Shown here: positions 37,457 through 46,859 of the stretch, one piece after another
Layout of the letters: every line of letters starts with the position of its first letter
Numbering within the stretch: position 1 is the first letter of the stretch
DNA from: Lysobacter daejeonensis GH1-9
GTDB taxonomy: Bacteria; Pseudomonadota; Gammaproteobacteria; Xanthomonadales; Xanthomonadaceae
Direction of reading: 5' to 3'
Assembly (NCBI RefSeq): GCF_000768355.1
Contig: NZ_AVPU01000002.1
Location: forward strand, 124,001 to 188,000
Length of the DNA stretch: 64,000 nucleotides
Program-made: the position numbers and the translations under genes
Notes under the pieces: generated by a model
Databases searched by the model: none
Told to the model about the DNA's origin: nothing
What the model saw: the letters and a program-made list of their open reading frames with translations, nothing else

Positions 37457-38518
37457 TTGTCCAAGCTGTTCGAGCCGCTGGCGCAGCGGTCATTGCAGTT
37501 GCGCAACCGCATCGTCGTCTCGCCCATGTGCCAGTACTCGGCCGAAGAGGGGGTGCCCAACGACTGGCACCTCGTGCATCTGGGCAGTCGCGCGGTGGGC
37601 GGGGCCGCGGTGGTGATCGCGGAAGCCACCGCGGTGTCGCCGGAGGGCCGGATTTCGCCGCACGACACCGGACTGTGGAATGACGCGCAGGTGGCTGCGT
37701 GGTCGCGCATCAACGCATTCATCGTCGAACAGGGCGCGATTCCCGCAGTGCAACTGGCGCACGCCGGGCGCAAGGCGAGCACCGACGCACCCTGGCGCGG
37801 GCATGGGCCGGTGGCGGCCGAACTGGGCGGCTGGACCCCCGTGGCCCCCTCGGCACTCGCGTTCGACGCGCAATCCCCGGTGCCGTTGGCGCTGGGTGAG
37901 GCTGGCATCCGCAAGGTGGTGAACGATTTTGTGGCAGCGGCGATGCGTGCGCACGCCGCAGGATTCCGCCTGCTTGAGCTGCATGCCGCGCACGGCTACC
38001 TGCTGCACGAGTTCCTGTCGCCGTTGTCCAACCACCGCCAGGATGGTTACGGCGGCAGCTTCGACAACCGCGTACGTCTGGTGCTGGAGGTGGTAGACGC
38101 CGTGCGCGCCGCTTGGCCCGTCGAACTGCCGCTATGGGTGCGCATCTCGGCCACCGATTGGGCCGATGGAGGCTGGGATGTGGAACAGAGCATCGAGTTG
38201 GCCAAACGCCTGCGCCAGCGCGACGTGGACCTGGTGGATGTGTCCAGTGGCGGCTTGGTGCCCAACGCGCGCATCCCCTTGGAGCCGGGCTATCAGGCGC
38301 CATTCGCGCAGCGCCTGCGACAGGAGGCGAGCATCGCCACCGGCGCCGTCGGCCTGATCACCGAGCCGGCACACGCCGAAGCGCTAGTGGCCGAGGGTAT
38401 TGCCGACGTTGTGCTGATGGGGCGCGAGTTGCTGCGCGACCCCTACTTCCCGCGCCGTGCTGCACACGTGCTCGGGGACGATCTGACGACCCCGCCGCAG
38501 TACTTGCGGGCCTGGTAA
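37457..38518 (+). CDS. Old Yellow Enzyme family NADH:flavin oxidoreductase (YqjM-like)
   Basis: FMN-dependent ene-reductase of 353 residues, class of YqjM. The protein opens LSKLFEPLAQRSLQLRNRIV, with Cys25 in SPMCQYS as the redox-tuning cysteine of YqjM-type enzymes, then VQLAHAGRKAS, the substrate-binding LHAAHGYLLHEFLSP and the FMN-binding GAVGLI and VLMGRELL. The TTG at 37457 was chosen: TGGAG precedes it by 7 nt and it matches the family N-terminus. An ATG at 37433 is the alternative. The physiological substrate is unknown; roles in electrophile or xenobiotic stress are common. Confidence 0.9.
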   Translation: MSKLFEPLAQRSLQLRNRIVVSPMCQYSAEEGVPNDWHLVHLGSRAVGGAAVVIAEATAVSPEGRISPHDTGLWNDAQVAAWSRINAFIVEQGAIPAVQLAHAGRKASTDAPWRGHGPVAAELGGWTPVAPSALAFDAQSPVPLALGEAGIRKVVNDFVAAAMRAHAAGFRLLELHAAHGYLLHEFLSPLSNHRQDGYGGSFDNRVRLVLEVVDAVRAAWPVELPLWVRISATDWADGGWDVEQSIELAKRLRQRDVDLVDVSSGGLVPNARIPLEPGYQAPFAQRLRQEASIATGAVGLITEPAHAEALVAEGIADVVLMGRELLRDPYFPRRAAHVLGDDLTTPPQYLRAW

Positions 38519-38521
38519 CGA

Positions 38522-38547
38522 AAAACCGCGCCATGGGGCGCGGTTTT
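38522..38547. terminator. Bidirectional terminator between the OYE gene and accA
   Basis: A perfect 11-bp stem (38522-38532 with 38537-38547) with an ATGG loop and A4/T4 flanks, between two convergent genes. Confidence 0.85.
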
Positions 38548-38576
38548 CGAGGATCGGCCGTTGGCGGCGAGGTGGC

Positions 38577-39539
38577 TCAGGCCGCCTCGTACGCTCCATA
38601 GCCACGCAGGCGTTCGTAACGGCGCTGCAGCAGTTGCGGCACCGGCACATCGTCCAGCGCATCAAGTTCGTTCAGCAGCACGGCCTTCAGGCGCTTGGCC
38701 ATCTGCTTCGGATTGCGGTGCGCGCCGCCGGTGGGTTCGCGCACCACCTTGTCGACCAGGCCCAGCGAGTGCAGGCGGCGTGCGGTCATGCCCAACTGCT
38801 CCGCGGCATCCTTGGCCTTCTCGGCAGTCTTCCACAGGATCGAGGCGCAGCCTTCGGGCGTGATCACCGAGTAGGTGCTGTATTCCAGCATCACCGTGCG
38901 GTCGCCAACACCAATGGCCAGCGCACCGCCGGAGCCACCTTCGCCGATCACCGTGCAGATCACCGGGATCTTGAGCTCGGCCATCTCCAGCAGGTTGCGG
39001 GCGATGGCCTCCGACTGGCCGCGCTCCTCGGCATCGATGCCCGGCCACGCGCCAGCGGTGTCGATGAAGGTCAGCAGCGGCAACTTGAAGCGCTCGGCCA
39101 GCTTCATCAGGCGCAATGCCTTGCGGTAGCCCTCGGGCTTGGGCATGCCGAAGTTGCGCTTGATCTTGGTCTTGGTGTCGCGGCCCTTCTCGTGGCCGAC
39201 CACCACGACGCTGCGCCCGCCGATGCGGGCCAGGCCGCCGACGATGGCGTTGTCGTTGGCGAAGGCGCGGTCGCCGGCGAGTTCCTGGAACTCGTCGCAG
39301 ATCAGGCGCAGGTAATCCATCGTGTAGGGGCGCGCCGGGTGGCGCGACAGCTGCGACACCTGCCACGGGGACAGGTCGCGGAAGATCTGCGCGGTGCGCT
39401 TGCGCAGTTTCTCCTGCAGGGCGTGCACTTCGGCGTCGACGTTGACCGAGGCACCGTTGTGCGCGGAATCGCGGAGTTCCCTGATCTTGGATTCAAGGTC
39501 GGCGATGGGCTGCTCGAAATCGAGGTAGTTCGGGTTCAT
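38577..39539 (-). CDS. accA: Acetyl-CoA carboxylase carboxyltransferase alpha subunit
   Basis: Transfers the carboxyl group from biotin to acetyl-CoA with AccD, the first step of fatty acid synthesis; 320 residues, normal size. The start [22 protein letters not shown] and the crotonase-fold core ([53 protein letters not shown]) are typical. It follows dnaE by 107 nt on the same strand, the gammaproteobacterial order dnaE-accA. Confidence 0.97.
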   Translation of the reverse strand: MNPNYLDFEQPIADLESKIRELRDSAHNGASVNVDAEVHALQEKLRKRTAQIFRDLSPWQVSQLSRHPARPYTMDYLRLICDEFQELAGDRAFANDNAIVGGLARIGGRSVVVVGHEKGRDTKTKIKRNFGMPKPEGYRKALRLMKLAERFKLPLLTFIDTAGAWPGIDAEERGQSEAIARNLLEMAELKIPVICTVIGEGGSGGALAIGVGDRTVMLEYSTYSVITPEGCASILWKTAEKAKDAAEQLGMTARRLHSLGLVDKVVREPTGGAHRNPKQMAKRLKAVLLNELDALDDVPVPQLLQRRYERLRGYGAYEAA

Positions 39540-39646
39540 GCGGTGGGCCGTGCTCGTGGCAGGCCGGCTGCCGGGAAAGCCGACAGTCTAGCCCAAGGGG
39601 GGGCAACGTACCGAGGCGTCTGGTCAGCGACCGTGACGCAAGTGGC

Positions 39647-42600
39647 TCAATGGGCCCAGGGCTTGGCCAGTTGCACCTTGACCGTGCGTACACCCGGCGT
39701 GGCGCGCAGGGTGCCGGCCAGGTCGGCATCGACCCGGACCGAATGGCTGCCGTTGATGTCCACCATGCCGGCCGCACCAGGCACCAGCAGGTCGAGCCGC
39801 AAGGGCGTCTGCCCGGGGCGCTGCTTGTCGAGCAGTGCGTTGACCCGCTGCCACGTCCCTGGCACGCGCAGGTCCAGGCGCAGGGCGACCCGCTGGGCAT
39901 GGCGCGCGCACACCTGAGCATAGTCCCAGCAGCGGTTGGCCTTCAGCGCAAAGCCGCCGCTGAAGCTGTCCTCGCGCAGCCCACCCTGGATCACCAGCAG
40001 GCGGTCGCGCACCAGCATCTGCGCGAACTCCGAATACGTTTCGCCAAAGAACGCACATTCGACGCGGCCACGACCGTCTTCGATCTGCACGAACATCTGG
40101 CTGTCGCCCTTCTTGCGCAGGCCCACGACCTGGCCGGCGACCACGGTCTCCACTTCCTGGCGCCAGCTGCCGCGTGCCGGCTCCGGGCGGTTGGCCCAGA
40201 TCGCTTCCAGCCCGGCGAGGTCATGGCCCACCAGTCCGCGTACTTCCTCGCGGTACGGGTCGAACGGGTGGCCACTGAGGTACTGACCCAGCGTGGCGTG
40301 CTCGCCGGCGAGCAACTGGCCCAGCGGCATCTCGTCGGTTTCGGGCAGGTCCAGGTGCAGGGCCGGGGCCGCGGTTTCCACGCCGCCGAACAGCGACACC
40401 TGGCCGGCGGCCTTTTCCTTGGCCATCTGGTCGGTGGCCTTGAGCACTTCGGGCAATTGCAGCATCAGGCTGGCGCGATTCTTCGCCAAACCATCGAGTG
40501 CGCCGGCGTTCACCAGCGCCTCCAGTGCGCGACGGTTGAGCTTGGAGCTGTCCACGCGCTTGCAGAAGTCGAGCAGGTCGTTGAACGGCCCGCCGGCGCG
40601 GCGCGCATCGACAATGGCCTCGCAGACCCCTTGGCCCACGCCCTTCACGCCACCGATGCCGTAACGGATCACCCGTGGTTCCACCGCCTCGAACATGTAT
40701 TCGGAAGCGTTGACGTGCGGCGGCAGGACGTCCAGCCCCATCACCCGCGCCTCGTCGAGGAAGTTCACCACTTTGTCGGTGTTGTCCATGTCCGACGAGC
40801 ACGTCGCGGCCATGAACTCGGCGGGGTAATACTGCTTCAGCCACGCCGTCTGGTACGCCACCAGCGCATACGCAGCCGAGTGCGACTTGTTGAAGCCGTA
40901 CTCGGCGAACTTCTCCATCAAGTCGAAGATGGGCGTGGCCTGGCTGGCCGGGATGCCGCGTTCGGCGCAACCGCTCTCGAACTTGGCGCGCTCCTTGGCC
41001 ATCTCCTCGGGCTTCTTCTTGCCCATCGCGCGACGCAGCATGTCGGCGCCGCCCAGCGTGTAGCCGGCCAGCACCTGCGCGATCTGCATCACCTGTTCCT
41101 GGTACACGATGACGCCGTAGGTCGGCCCCAGCACCGGTTCCAGCGACGGGTGCGGATAGCTGACCTCGGTGTGCCCGTGCTTGCGGTCGCACCACTCCTT
41201 GTCCATCCCCGAGCCCAGCGGGCCAGGGCGGAAAAGCGCGGCCAACGCGATGATGTCCTCGAACACGTCGGGCATCGCGCGCTTGAGCAGCTCGCGCATG
41301 CCGCGCGATTCAAACTGGAACACCGCCACCGTGTCGCCGCGTGCGAACAGCTTGTAGGTGTCCGCGTCATCCAGTGGCAACGCGGTGATGTCCAGCGGCG
41401 CCTCGCCGGCGGCCGTGCGGCGCTTGTTGATCGCCTTCACCGCCCAGTCGATGATCGTGAGCGTGCGCAGGCCAAGGAAGTCGAACTTGACCAGGCCGAC
41501 CGACTCGACGTCGTCCTTGTCGAATTGGGTAACCGGGCTCTTGCCGCGGCCTTCGCCGTCGTGTTCGGCGAACAGCGGGCAGAAATCGCTCAGCGGCGAC
41601 GGCGCGATCACCACGCCACCGGCGTGCTTGCCGGCGTTGCGCGTCAGGTCTTCCAGGCTGCGCGCCAGGTCGAGCAGGTCGCGCACGTCGTCTTCGGTCT
41701 GGTAGCGCGTGATCAGCTCGGACGAGGCCAGCTCAGGGTTCTTCCGTGCCGCCTCGCTCTCGCCCAGCGCATCGTCCAGGCTGATGCCCAAGGTGTTGGG
41801 GATCAGCTTGGCAATGCCGTCCACCATGCCGTACGGGTGGCCGAGCACGCGCCCGCTGTCGCGCACCACCGCCTTCGCCGCCATGGTGCCGTAGGTGATG
41901 ATCTGGCTGACGCGGTCGCGGCCGTACTTGCGCGCGACGTAGTCGATGACCTCGTCGCGGCGGTCCATGCAGAAGTCGATGTCGAAGTCGGGCATCGACA
42001 CGCGTTCCGGATTGAGGAAGCGCTCGAACAGCAGGTCGTACGGCAGCGGGTCCAGGTCGGTGATGCCCAGCGCCCACGCCACCAGCGAGCCCGCACCCGA
42101 ACCACGGCCCGGGCCAACCGGGATGTCGTGCTCCTTACCCCAGTTGATGAAGTCCGCCACGATCAGGAAGTAACCGGGGAACCCCATCTTGATGATGACG
42201 TCCAGCTCGGTTTCCAGGCGCGCGTCGTACTCCTCGCGGGTCTTGCCCGGGGCCAGCGGGTGCTTGGCCAAGCGCTTCTCGAGGCCCTCGCGCGCGGAAC
42301 TGCGCAGCCACGAGTCGATGGTGTGGTCGTCCGGCACCGGGAACGCGGGCAGGTAATACGTGCCCAGGTGCATCTCGACGTTGCAGCGGGTGGCCAGCGC
42401 GATGGCGTTGTCGGTCGCGTCGGGCACGTCGGCAAACAGCTCGGCCATCTCTTCGGATGACTTGAGGTACTGCTCGGCGCTGTAGTCACGCGGACGCTTG
42501 GGGTCGTCGAGCACGCGGCCGGAGGCAATGCACACGCGGGCCTCGTGCGCCTCGAAGCCGTCGCGGTCGAGGAAGCGCGCATCGTTGCTGGCCACCACCG

Positions 42601-43171
42601 GGATGCCGCGCGTGGTGGAGGCATGCAGGGCGAAGCTGTTGAACGTCTCCTCGCCCTCGCGGCCGGTGCGGGTCAGTTCCAGGTGCAGGCGATCGCCCAG
42701 TTCGCCCTTCCAGTCGGCCAGCCAAGCTTCGGCCAGTTCGTGGCGATTGCTGGTGGCCAGGCGGCCGGCGAGGCTGTGGCGGCCGACCAGCGCGAACAGT
42801 CCCTCGTTGTCCTCGCGCAGCCATTCCGGGCGCATTGCCACGCCGTCGGTGCGGTGGCCTTCCATCCACATGCGGGTCAGCAGGCGCGAAAGGGTGAGGT
42901 AGCCGCCGCGGTCGCGGCACAGCAGGGTCATCCGCGAGGGCGCTTCGTTGCCGTCGGCCAGGCCGATGTCGGCGCCAAGGATCGGCTTGACGCCGGCGCC
43001 TTCGCACGCCTTGACGAACTTCACCGCGGCGAAGAGGTTGTTGATGTCGGTCAGCGCCACGGCTGGCTGGCGCAGCATCGCGCAGCGCTTCACCAGCTCG
43101 CCGATGCGGATCGTCGAGTCGGCGAGCGAATACTCGCTGTGCAGGTGCAGGTGGGCGAAGCGTGCGGACAT
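39647..43171 (-). CDS. dnaE: DNA polymerase III alpha subunit
   Basis: Replicative polymerase catalytic subunit, 1174 residues, full length. It opens with the PHP domain (FAHLHLHSEYSLADSTIRI). The C-family polymerase active-site aspartates are Asp397 and Asp399 in PDFDIDFCMDRR, after GPGRGSGAGSLVAWAL. The helix-hairpin-helix region, OB fold (VAGQVVGLRKKGDSQMFVQ) and tau-binding tail follow. No intein or frameshift is seen. In most relatives rnhB lies directly upstream; here 4 kb of accessory genes intervene. Confidence 0.97.
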   Translation of the reverse strand: MSARFAHLHLHSEYSLADSTIRIGELVKRCAMLRQPAVALTDINNLFAAVKFVKACEGAGVKPILGADIGLADGNEAPSRMTLLCRDRGGYLTLSRLLTRMWMEGHRTDGVAMRPEWLREDNEGLFALVGRHSLAGRLATSNRHELAEAWLADWKGELGDRLHLELTRTGREGEETFNSFALHASTTRGIPVVASNDARFLDRDGFEAHEARVCIASGRVLDDPKRPRDYSAEQYLKSSEEMAELFADVPDATDNAIALATRCNVEMHLGTYYLPAFPVPDDHTIDSWLRSSAREGLEKRLAKHPLAPGKTREEYDARLETELDVIIKMGFPGYFLIVADFINWGKEHDIPVGPGRGSGAGSLVAWALGITDLDPLPYDLLFERFLNPERVSMPDFDIDFCMDRRDEVIDYVARKYGRDRVSQIITYGTMAAKAVVRDSGRVLGHPYGMVDGIAKLIPNTLGISLDDALGESEAARKNPELASSELITRYQTEDDVRDLLDLARSLEDLTRNAGKHAGGVVIAPSPLSDFCPLFAEHDGEGRGKSPVTQFDKDDVESVGLVKFDFLGLRTLTIIDWAVKAINKRRTAAGEAPLDITALPLDDADTYKLFARGDTVAVFQFESRGMRELLKRAMPDVFEDIIALAALFRPGPLGSGMDKEWCDRKHGHTEVSYPHPSLEPVLGPTYGVIVYQEQVMQIAQVLAGYTLGGADMLRRAMGKKKPEEMAKERAKFESGCAERGIPASQATPIFDLMEKFAEYGFNKSHSAAYALVAYQTAWLKQYYPAEFMAATCSSDMDNTDKVVNFLDEARVMGLDVLPPHVNASEYMFEAVEPRVIRYGIGGVKGVGQGVCEAIVDARRAGGPFNDLLDFCKRVDSSKLNRRALEALVNAGALDGLAKNRASLMLQLPEVLKATDQMAKEKAAGQVSLFGGVETAAPALHLDLPETDEMPLGQLLAGEHATLGQYLSGHPFDPYREEVRGLVGHDLAGLEAIWANRPEPARGSWRQEVETVVAGQVVGLRKKGDSQMFVQIEDGRGRVECAFFGETYSEFAQMLVRDRLLVIQGGLREDSFSGGFALKANRCWDYAQVCARHAQRVALRLDLRVPGTWQRVNALLDKQRPGQTPLRLDLLVPGAAGMVDINGSHSVRVDADLAGTLRATPGVRTVKVQLAKPWAH

Positions 43172-43330
43172 GCGGCAACCGGAGGTGCAACCCGCAGGGT
43201 ATCAGGCCCAGCCGTGCGGACAAGCCTTGACAGGGCGGGTGGTGGCTGCGCGCCCATGCTGGGTGGGTCGCAGTCTCCCTCAAAGCGGCCCCGGGGGAAG
43301 GAATCGCCCGGCAACGGGACCGCACGGCGG

Positions 43331-43957
43331 TCAGACCACCTTGAACGGATCCTCCGGGTGGCCCCGATGCACGTAATGGCTGTCGTTGACGCGCAGCTTG
43401 TGGCGCCACAGCGCGATTTCGGCCAGCCGGTCCCGGATCCATGCGGCACGCTGTTCGTCGCCGCTGCCGGTGGGGTGCTCCTCGGAGCGGTAGGCGCTGA
43501 AGTCCCGGTATTCGTCGGCTTCGCTGGCGAAGGCCGGCCAAGCCAGCTCGATCAGCAGCACGTCGTCGAGCAGGCCCAGCAAGGGCTCGTGGTCGGCGAT
43601 GAGATCGTCGTCGCGGTCGATGTAGTCGAACAGCTTGCCCAGGCGCGCGGCCATCGCGGGATCCGAGTCCCAGTCGGGATCCAGCAGCATCATCCGCAAC
43701 TCGTCGATGCGCCGGAGCCGACGCTCGAGCACGTCGTGCGCGGTCTCGTCAGGCAGCGTGAGCAGCCAGTTGATCAGCCGGTGCAAGCGGTCGGGCTCGA
43801 CGCGCGTGGCATCGGGGTGGAGTTCGTGCAGCAGCGCGTCGAAGCCGGCAACGGCGGTCGGGCTCAACGCCACGCGGGCGCGCGGATCTGAGCTGGCACC
43901 CGTCCAGGTGTCGTAGGGCAACGGATCCGCAGTCGGGGTCGGGGCGGACGGGCGCAT
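43331..43957 (-). CDS. DUF1232/YkvA-like protein
   Basis: A 208-residue acidic protein. The middle contains DYIDRDDDLIADHEPLLGLLDDVLLIELAWPAF, read here as two segments, which resembles the YkvA/DUF1232 pattern (D-x-I-P...LGxLDD) of small membrane-associated proteins. No signal peptide or clear membrane helix is present. Function unknown. A strong GAGGAGG sits 5-6 nt before the ATG at 43957, which decides the start against a longer frame. It is the gene nearest dnaE in the accessory block between rnhB and dnaE. Confidence 0.75.
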   Translation of the reverse strand: MRPSAPTPTADPLPYDTWTGASSDPRARVALSPTAVAGFDALLHELHPDATRVEPDRLHRLINWLLTLPDETAHDVLERRLRRIDELRMMLLDPDWDSDPAMAARLGKLFDYIDRDDDLIADHEPLLGLLDDVLLIELAWPAFASEADEYRDFSAYRSEEHPTGSGDEQRAAWIRDRLAEIALWRHKLRVNDSHYVHRGHPEDPFKVV

Positions 43958-44158
43958 GGCACACCTCCTCGGTCCGGCCTGGGACGGGGAGGTCGCGTGG
44001 CGGCCGGCATGTCGCGCGACCGCGACCGGTCCGGTGGGGCCGGTCGCTGCATGGACACTATGCGCCGTTGCGGACCGGTTGTCCTGTCCCGTAAGTCGGG
44101 GGCCGGCCGGGGGGCGAGCGGCGGCACACGGCCGACGGCCCCCCAAGCGGGCATGTGC

Positions 44159-44368
44159 TCAGCAGATCCTGAACCGGGCGGTCGGCGCGGCCAGATAGCT
44201 GTGTTCGCGGACGTCACGCAGCTGGGCCTGCAGGGCGGCGGAGGCGCGCTGCTCGTCGCGGCTGGTACGGCGCTCAACGCGCGGCACCTGAACCTGGAGG
44301 CGGCGGTCGCGGCGGACTGAGTGGCTGGCAGCGGAATGGGTGGCGGCGATGGCGGTCATGGCGTTCAT
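44159..44368 (-). CDS. Small basic hypothetical protein
   Basis: A 69-residue Arg/Ala-rich ORF (MNAMTAIAATHSAASHSVRR at the start) with no recognised domain and one C-terminal Cys. It has a modest GAGAG about 10 nt before the ATG. It occupies the only sizeable space between the DUF1232-like gene and the divergent CadC-like regulator and does not overlap any other gene. Coding status is uncertain. Confidence 0.4.
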   Translation of the reverse strand: MNAMTAIAATHSAASHSVRRDRRLQVQVPRVERRTSRDEQRASAALQAQLRDVREHSYLAAPTARFRIC

Positions 44369-44432
44369 TTTCGGGCTCTCGTCTGGGGAGGCACCGGGGC
44401 TCCGGCGTGGGGATAGCGTCCCGCGGAAGGCC

Positions 44433-44501
44433 CATGAGGGTCATGATGGCTGGAAGCGCCTTCTCTCAGCGTTCCAAGCGGTTGATGAGGGGTTCATGAG
44501 G
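44433..44501 (+). promoter_or_regulatory. Direct repeats upstream of the CadC-like regulator
   Basis: CATGAGG-like heptamers occur at 44433, 44442, 44484 and 44495, in two pairs with 9- and 11-nt spacing. Tandem repeats at about one helical turn are the usual target of OmpR/CadC winged helices. The last copy overlaps the ribosome site of the gene, which suggests autoregulation. Confidence 0.3.
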
Positions 44502-44509
44502 TTTCCGTG

Positions 44510-46843
44510 ATGGAGACGCCCGGCCCGTTGGCTGGCAAGGGTTTGGCAAGCGAGCGCTACCGCTTCGGCAACGTCGTGGTGGATGCCGGTGCGCACACCC
44601 TGACCCGGGCCGGCGAGCTCGTGTCCGTGGAGCCGAAGGCGTTCGCCGTGCTGATGGCCCTGTTGCGTCAGCCCGGGGCGCTGGTCGCTCGCGACGAGTT
44701 GCTGGACGCTGTCTGGGGCCATCGCCACGTCACCCCGGGGGTGCTGACCCGTGCCATCGCCCAGTTGCGGGCGGCCCTGGGCGACGATGCCCAGCAACCC
44801 CGGTTCATCCAGACCCAGCACGCGCTGGGGTACCGGTTCATCGCCGCATTGGAGCGCGAGCCGGGGGAAGAGGGACATGATGCAGGCGGTCACGTTCATT
44901 TGACGGATTCCGGCCGCGGCCCTGTTTCGACTGAAGTGCACGCTGCGATGCCGCTCGAGGGATCCCGCACGGACTCGAGCGCGACAGGGCAACCCGCGCC
45001 GATCAGTCCGGACGCCGAGGTCCTGCCGCGTTGGAATCCCCACGATGCGCCGAACGAGGCCACCGTACGCGACCACGCCCGGATCGTGTCGGACCCGGCA
45101 AGCCGAGCTGATCGCACGGAGGCGCCCGGGCCTCCCCGCCGCCGGTCTTGGCTGCTGCTGATGGCCGCCGCTGCCGTACTCGGCGTGGTGGGCTGGCTGT
45201 GGCTGGGACGATCAGCCCCTCCGTCCACGCCGTCCGAGGCTTCCGTCGCCGTCCTGCCGTTCACCAGTCTCAGCAACGATAGCGACGACAGCTATTTCGC
45301 CGAGGGCCTGGCCGTGGAGATGCACGACGCACTGGCCGGCATTCCCGGTTTGAAGGTGGCCGCGCAGGTTACGCCTCCCGCGGCAGGACAGGCCGCAGCA
45401 GATCCCGTGACGCTGGGGCGCACGCTTGGCGTGGCCACCGTGCTGGATGCCACCGTGCGCCGCGAAGGCCCCCGCGTACGCATCAATGCGCGGCTCACCG
45501 ATGTCCGCACCGGCTACACGCTCTGGGCCGACAGTTACGAGCGCGCGGCGGCGGGCGTGTTTGAAATGCAGAGCGAGATCGCCGGCAAGGTGGTGGAGTC
45601 TCTGGTTGGCGTGTTGCCCACCGCCCGGCCGCAACTGTCACGAAGGCTGAAGCCCACCGTCAGCACCGCCGCCTACGACGCCTACCTCAAGGGCGTGCAG
45701 CAGTTGCTGGTGCCGCGCAGCGAGCAGGCGCTCGGGCGCGCCGTCGGCTTCTTCCGCGAAGCCCTGAAGGAGGATGCCGGCTTCGCGCGCGCGCAGGCGG
45801 GCATCTGCCGCGCGGAAATCCGGCGCTTCGAGACCGCGCGCGACGCACCTGCCTTCAGTCGCGCCCGGAATGCCTGCGAACGGGCCGCGAGCATGGACCC
45901 GAAACTGCTGGAGGTCAGCCTTGCCATGGGCGACCTCGACCGCGTGCGCGGCGAATACCCCCAGGCCATAGAGCACTACACGCGCGCACTGCAGGACGTG
46001 GCTCTGCGCTCGGATGCCTATGTCGGCCTGGCGGCGACCCAGGCGGCCCTGGGCAACAACCCGCTGGCGCTCGACTACTACGAACGCGCACACCAGTTGC
46101 GGCCCGGTGACGCCACGATCCACAGCGAACTGGGCTATTACCACTACCTCAACGGCCAATTCGACAAGGCCATTGCTTCCTACCGCGTCGCCACCACGCT
46201 GCAACCGGATCGCGCGACCCTGTGGAACAGCCTGGGTGGCGTGTATTACGTGGCCGGCCGTCGTCGCGAAGCGGCGGAGGCTTACAGCCGTTCGCTGGCC
46301 ATCGAACCCACCTATGGCGCCCTGAGCAACTTCGCCAGCCTGCGCTTTGAGGATGGCGCCTATGCCGAGGCGGCGGACCTGTACCGCCGCGCCGCCCAAC
46401 TGGAGCCGGACGACTACCGGCTGTGGGGCAACATCGGCGACGCCCTGTCCGCCGATCCCGCGACCGCGGCGCAGGCCCGTTCGCCCTACGCGCGTGCGGC
46501 GTCCTTGGCCGAGGCCTACATCAAACTCAAGGGCGATGACGCGCTGGCGCCGGCGCACCTGGCGTGGTACCGCGCCAACCTGGGCGAAACCGAAGGCGTG
46601 CGCCAGTTGCTGGAGCGCGCCGACGCGCTGGGTACCGAGAAGGCGGAGGTCGAGTTCTTCGCTGCGCAGACACTGGCTCGGCTCGGCGACCGTGCGGGCA
46701 CCCGCGAGCGCATCCAGCGCGCGCTGAAGGCCGGTGTCCCCTCCGACCGCATTCGTACGTCACCCCTGCTGCGGGGCATGGATGCCGAAGGGGCATCCGA
46801 CCGTGCGGCCCCCGGCACCTCCTCCGCGCCCCCCAAGGCCTGA
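44510..46843 (+). CDS. CadC-like transmembrane winged-helix regulator with TPR sensor
   Basis: A 777-residue membrane-integrated transcription factor. The cytoplasmic N-terminus carries an OmpR-type winged helix (about 15-112: EPKAFAVLMALLRQPGALV, VTPGVLTRAIAQLR, QTQHALGYRF). A disordered linker and one membrane helix (about 213-232) follow. The periplasmic part starts with a TolB-N/FlgO-like domain (SVAVLPFTSLSNDSDDSYFAEGLAVEM, YTLWADSYER) and then about eight TPR repeats to the end. GTG directly precedes ATG; ATG at 44510 with GAGG 8 nt away is preferred. Such proteins regulate without phosphorylation; the signal is unknown. The nearest downstream gene (16 nt) is the cupredoxin-like one. 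Confidence 0.9.
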   Translation: METPGPLAGKGLASERYRFGNVVVDAGAHTLTRAGELVSVEPKAFAVLMALLRQPGALVARDELLDAVWGHRHVTPGVLTRAIAQLRAALGDDAQQPRFIQTQHALGYRFIAALEREPGEEGHDAGGHVHLTDSGRGPVSTEVHAAMPLEGSRTDSSATGQPAPISPDAEVLPRWNPHDAPNEATVRDHARIVSDPASRADRTEAPGPPRRRSWLLLMAAAAVLGVVGWLWLGRSAPPSTPSEASVAVLPFTSLSNDSDDSYFAEGLAVEMHDALAGIPGLKVAAQVTPPAAGQAAADPVTLGRTLGVATVLDATVRREGPRVRINARLTDVRTGYTLWADSYERAAAGVFEMQSEIAGKVVESLVGVLPTARPQLSRRLKPTVSTAAYDAYLKGVQQLLVPRSEQALGRAVGFFREALKEDAGFARAQAGICRAEIRRFETARDAPAFSRARNACERAASMDPKLLEVSLAMGDLDRVRGEYPQAIEHYTRALQDVALRSDAYVGLAATQAALGNNPLALDYYERAHQLRPGDATIHSELGYYHYLNGQFDKAIASYRVATTLQPDRATLWNSLGGVYYVAGRRREAAEAYSRSLAIEPTYGALSNFASLRFEDGAYAEAADLYRRAAQLEPDDYRLWGNIGDALSADPATAAQARSPYARAASLAEAYIKLKGDDALAPAHLAWYRANLGETEGVRQLLERADALGTEKAEVEFFAAQTLARLGDRAGTRERIQRALKAGVPSDRIRTSPLLRGMDAEGASDRAAPGTSSAPPKA

Positions 46844-46859
46844 CAGCGAGGAGTACCCC

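Noticed and set aside
39650-42460. Plus-strand ORF of 936 codons opposite dnaE
   Set aside because: Shadow of dnaE; product is His/Arg/Val/Gln-rich with no motif.
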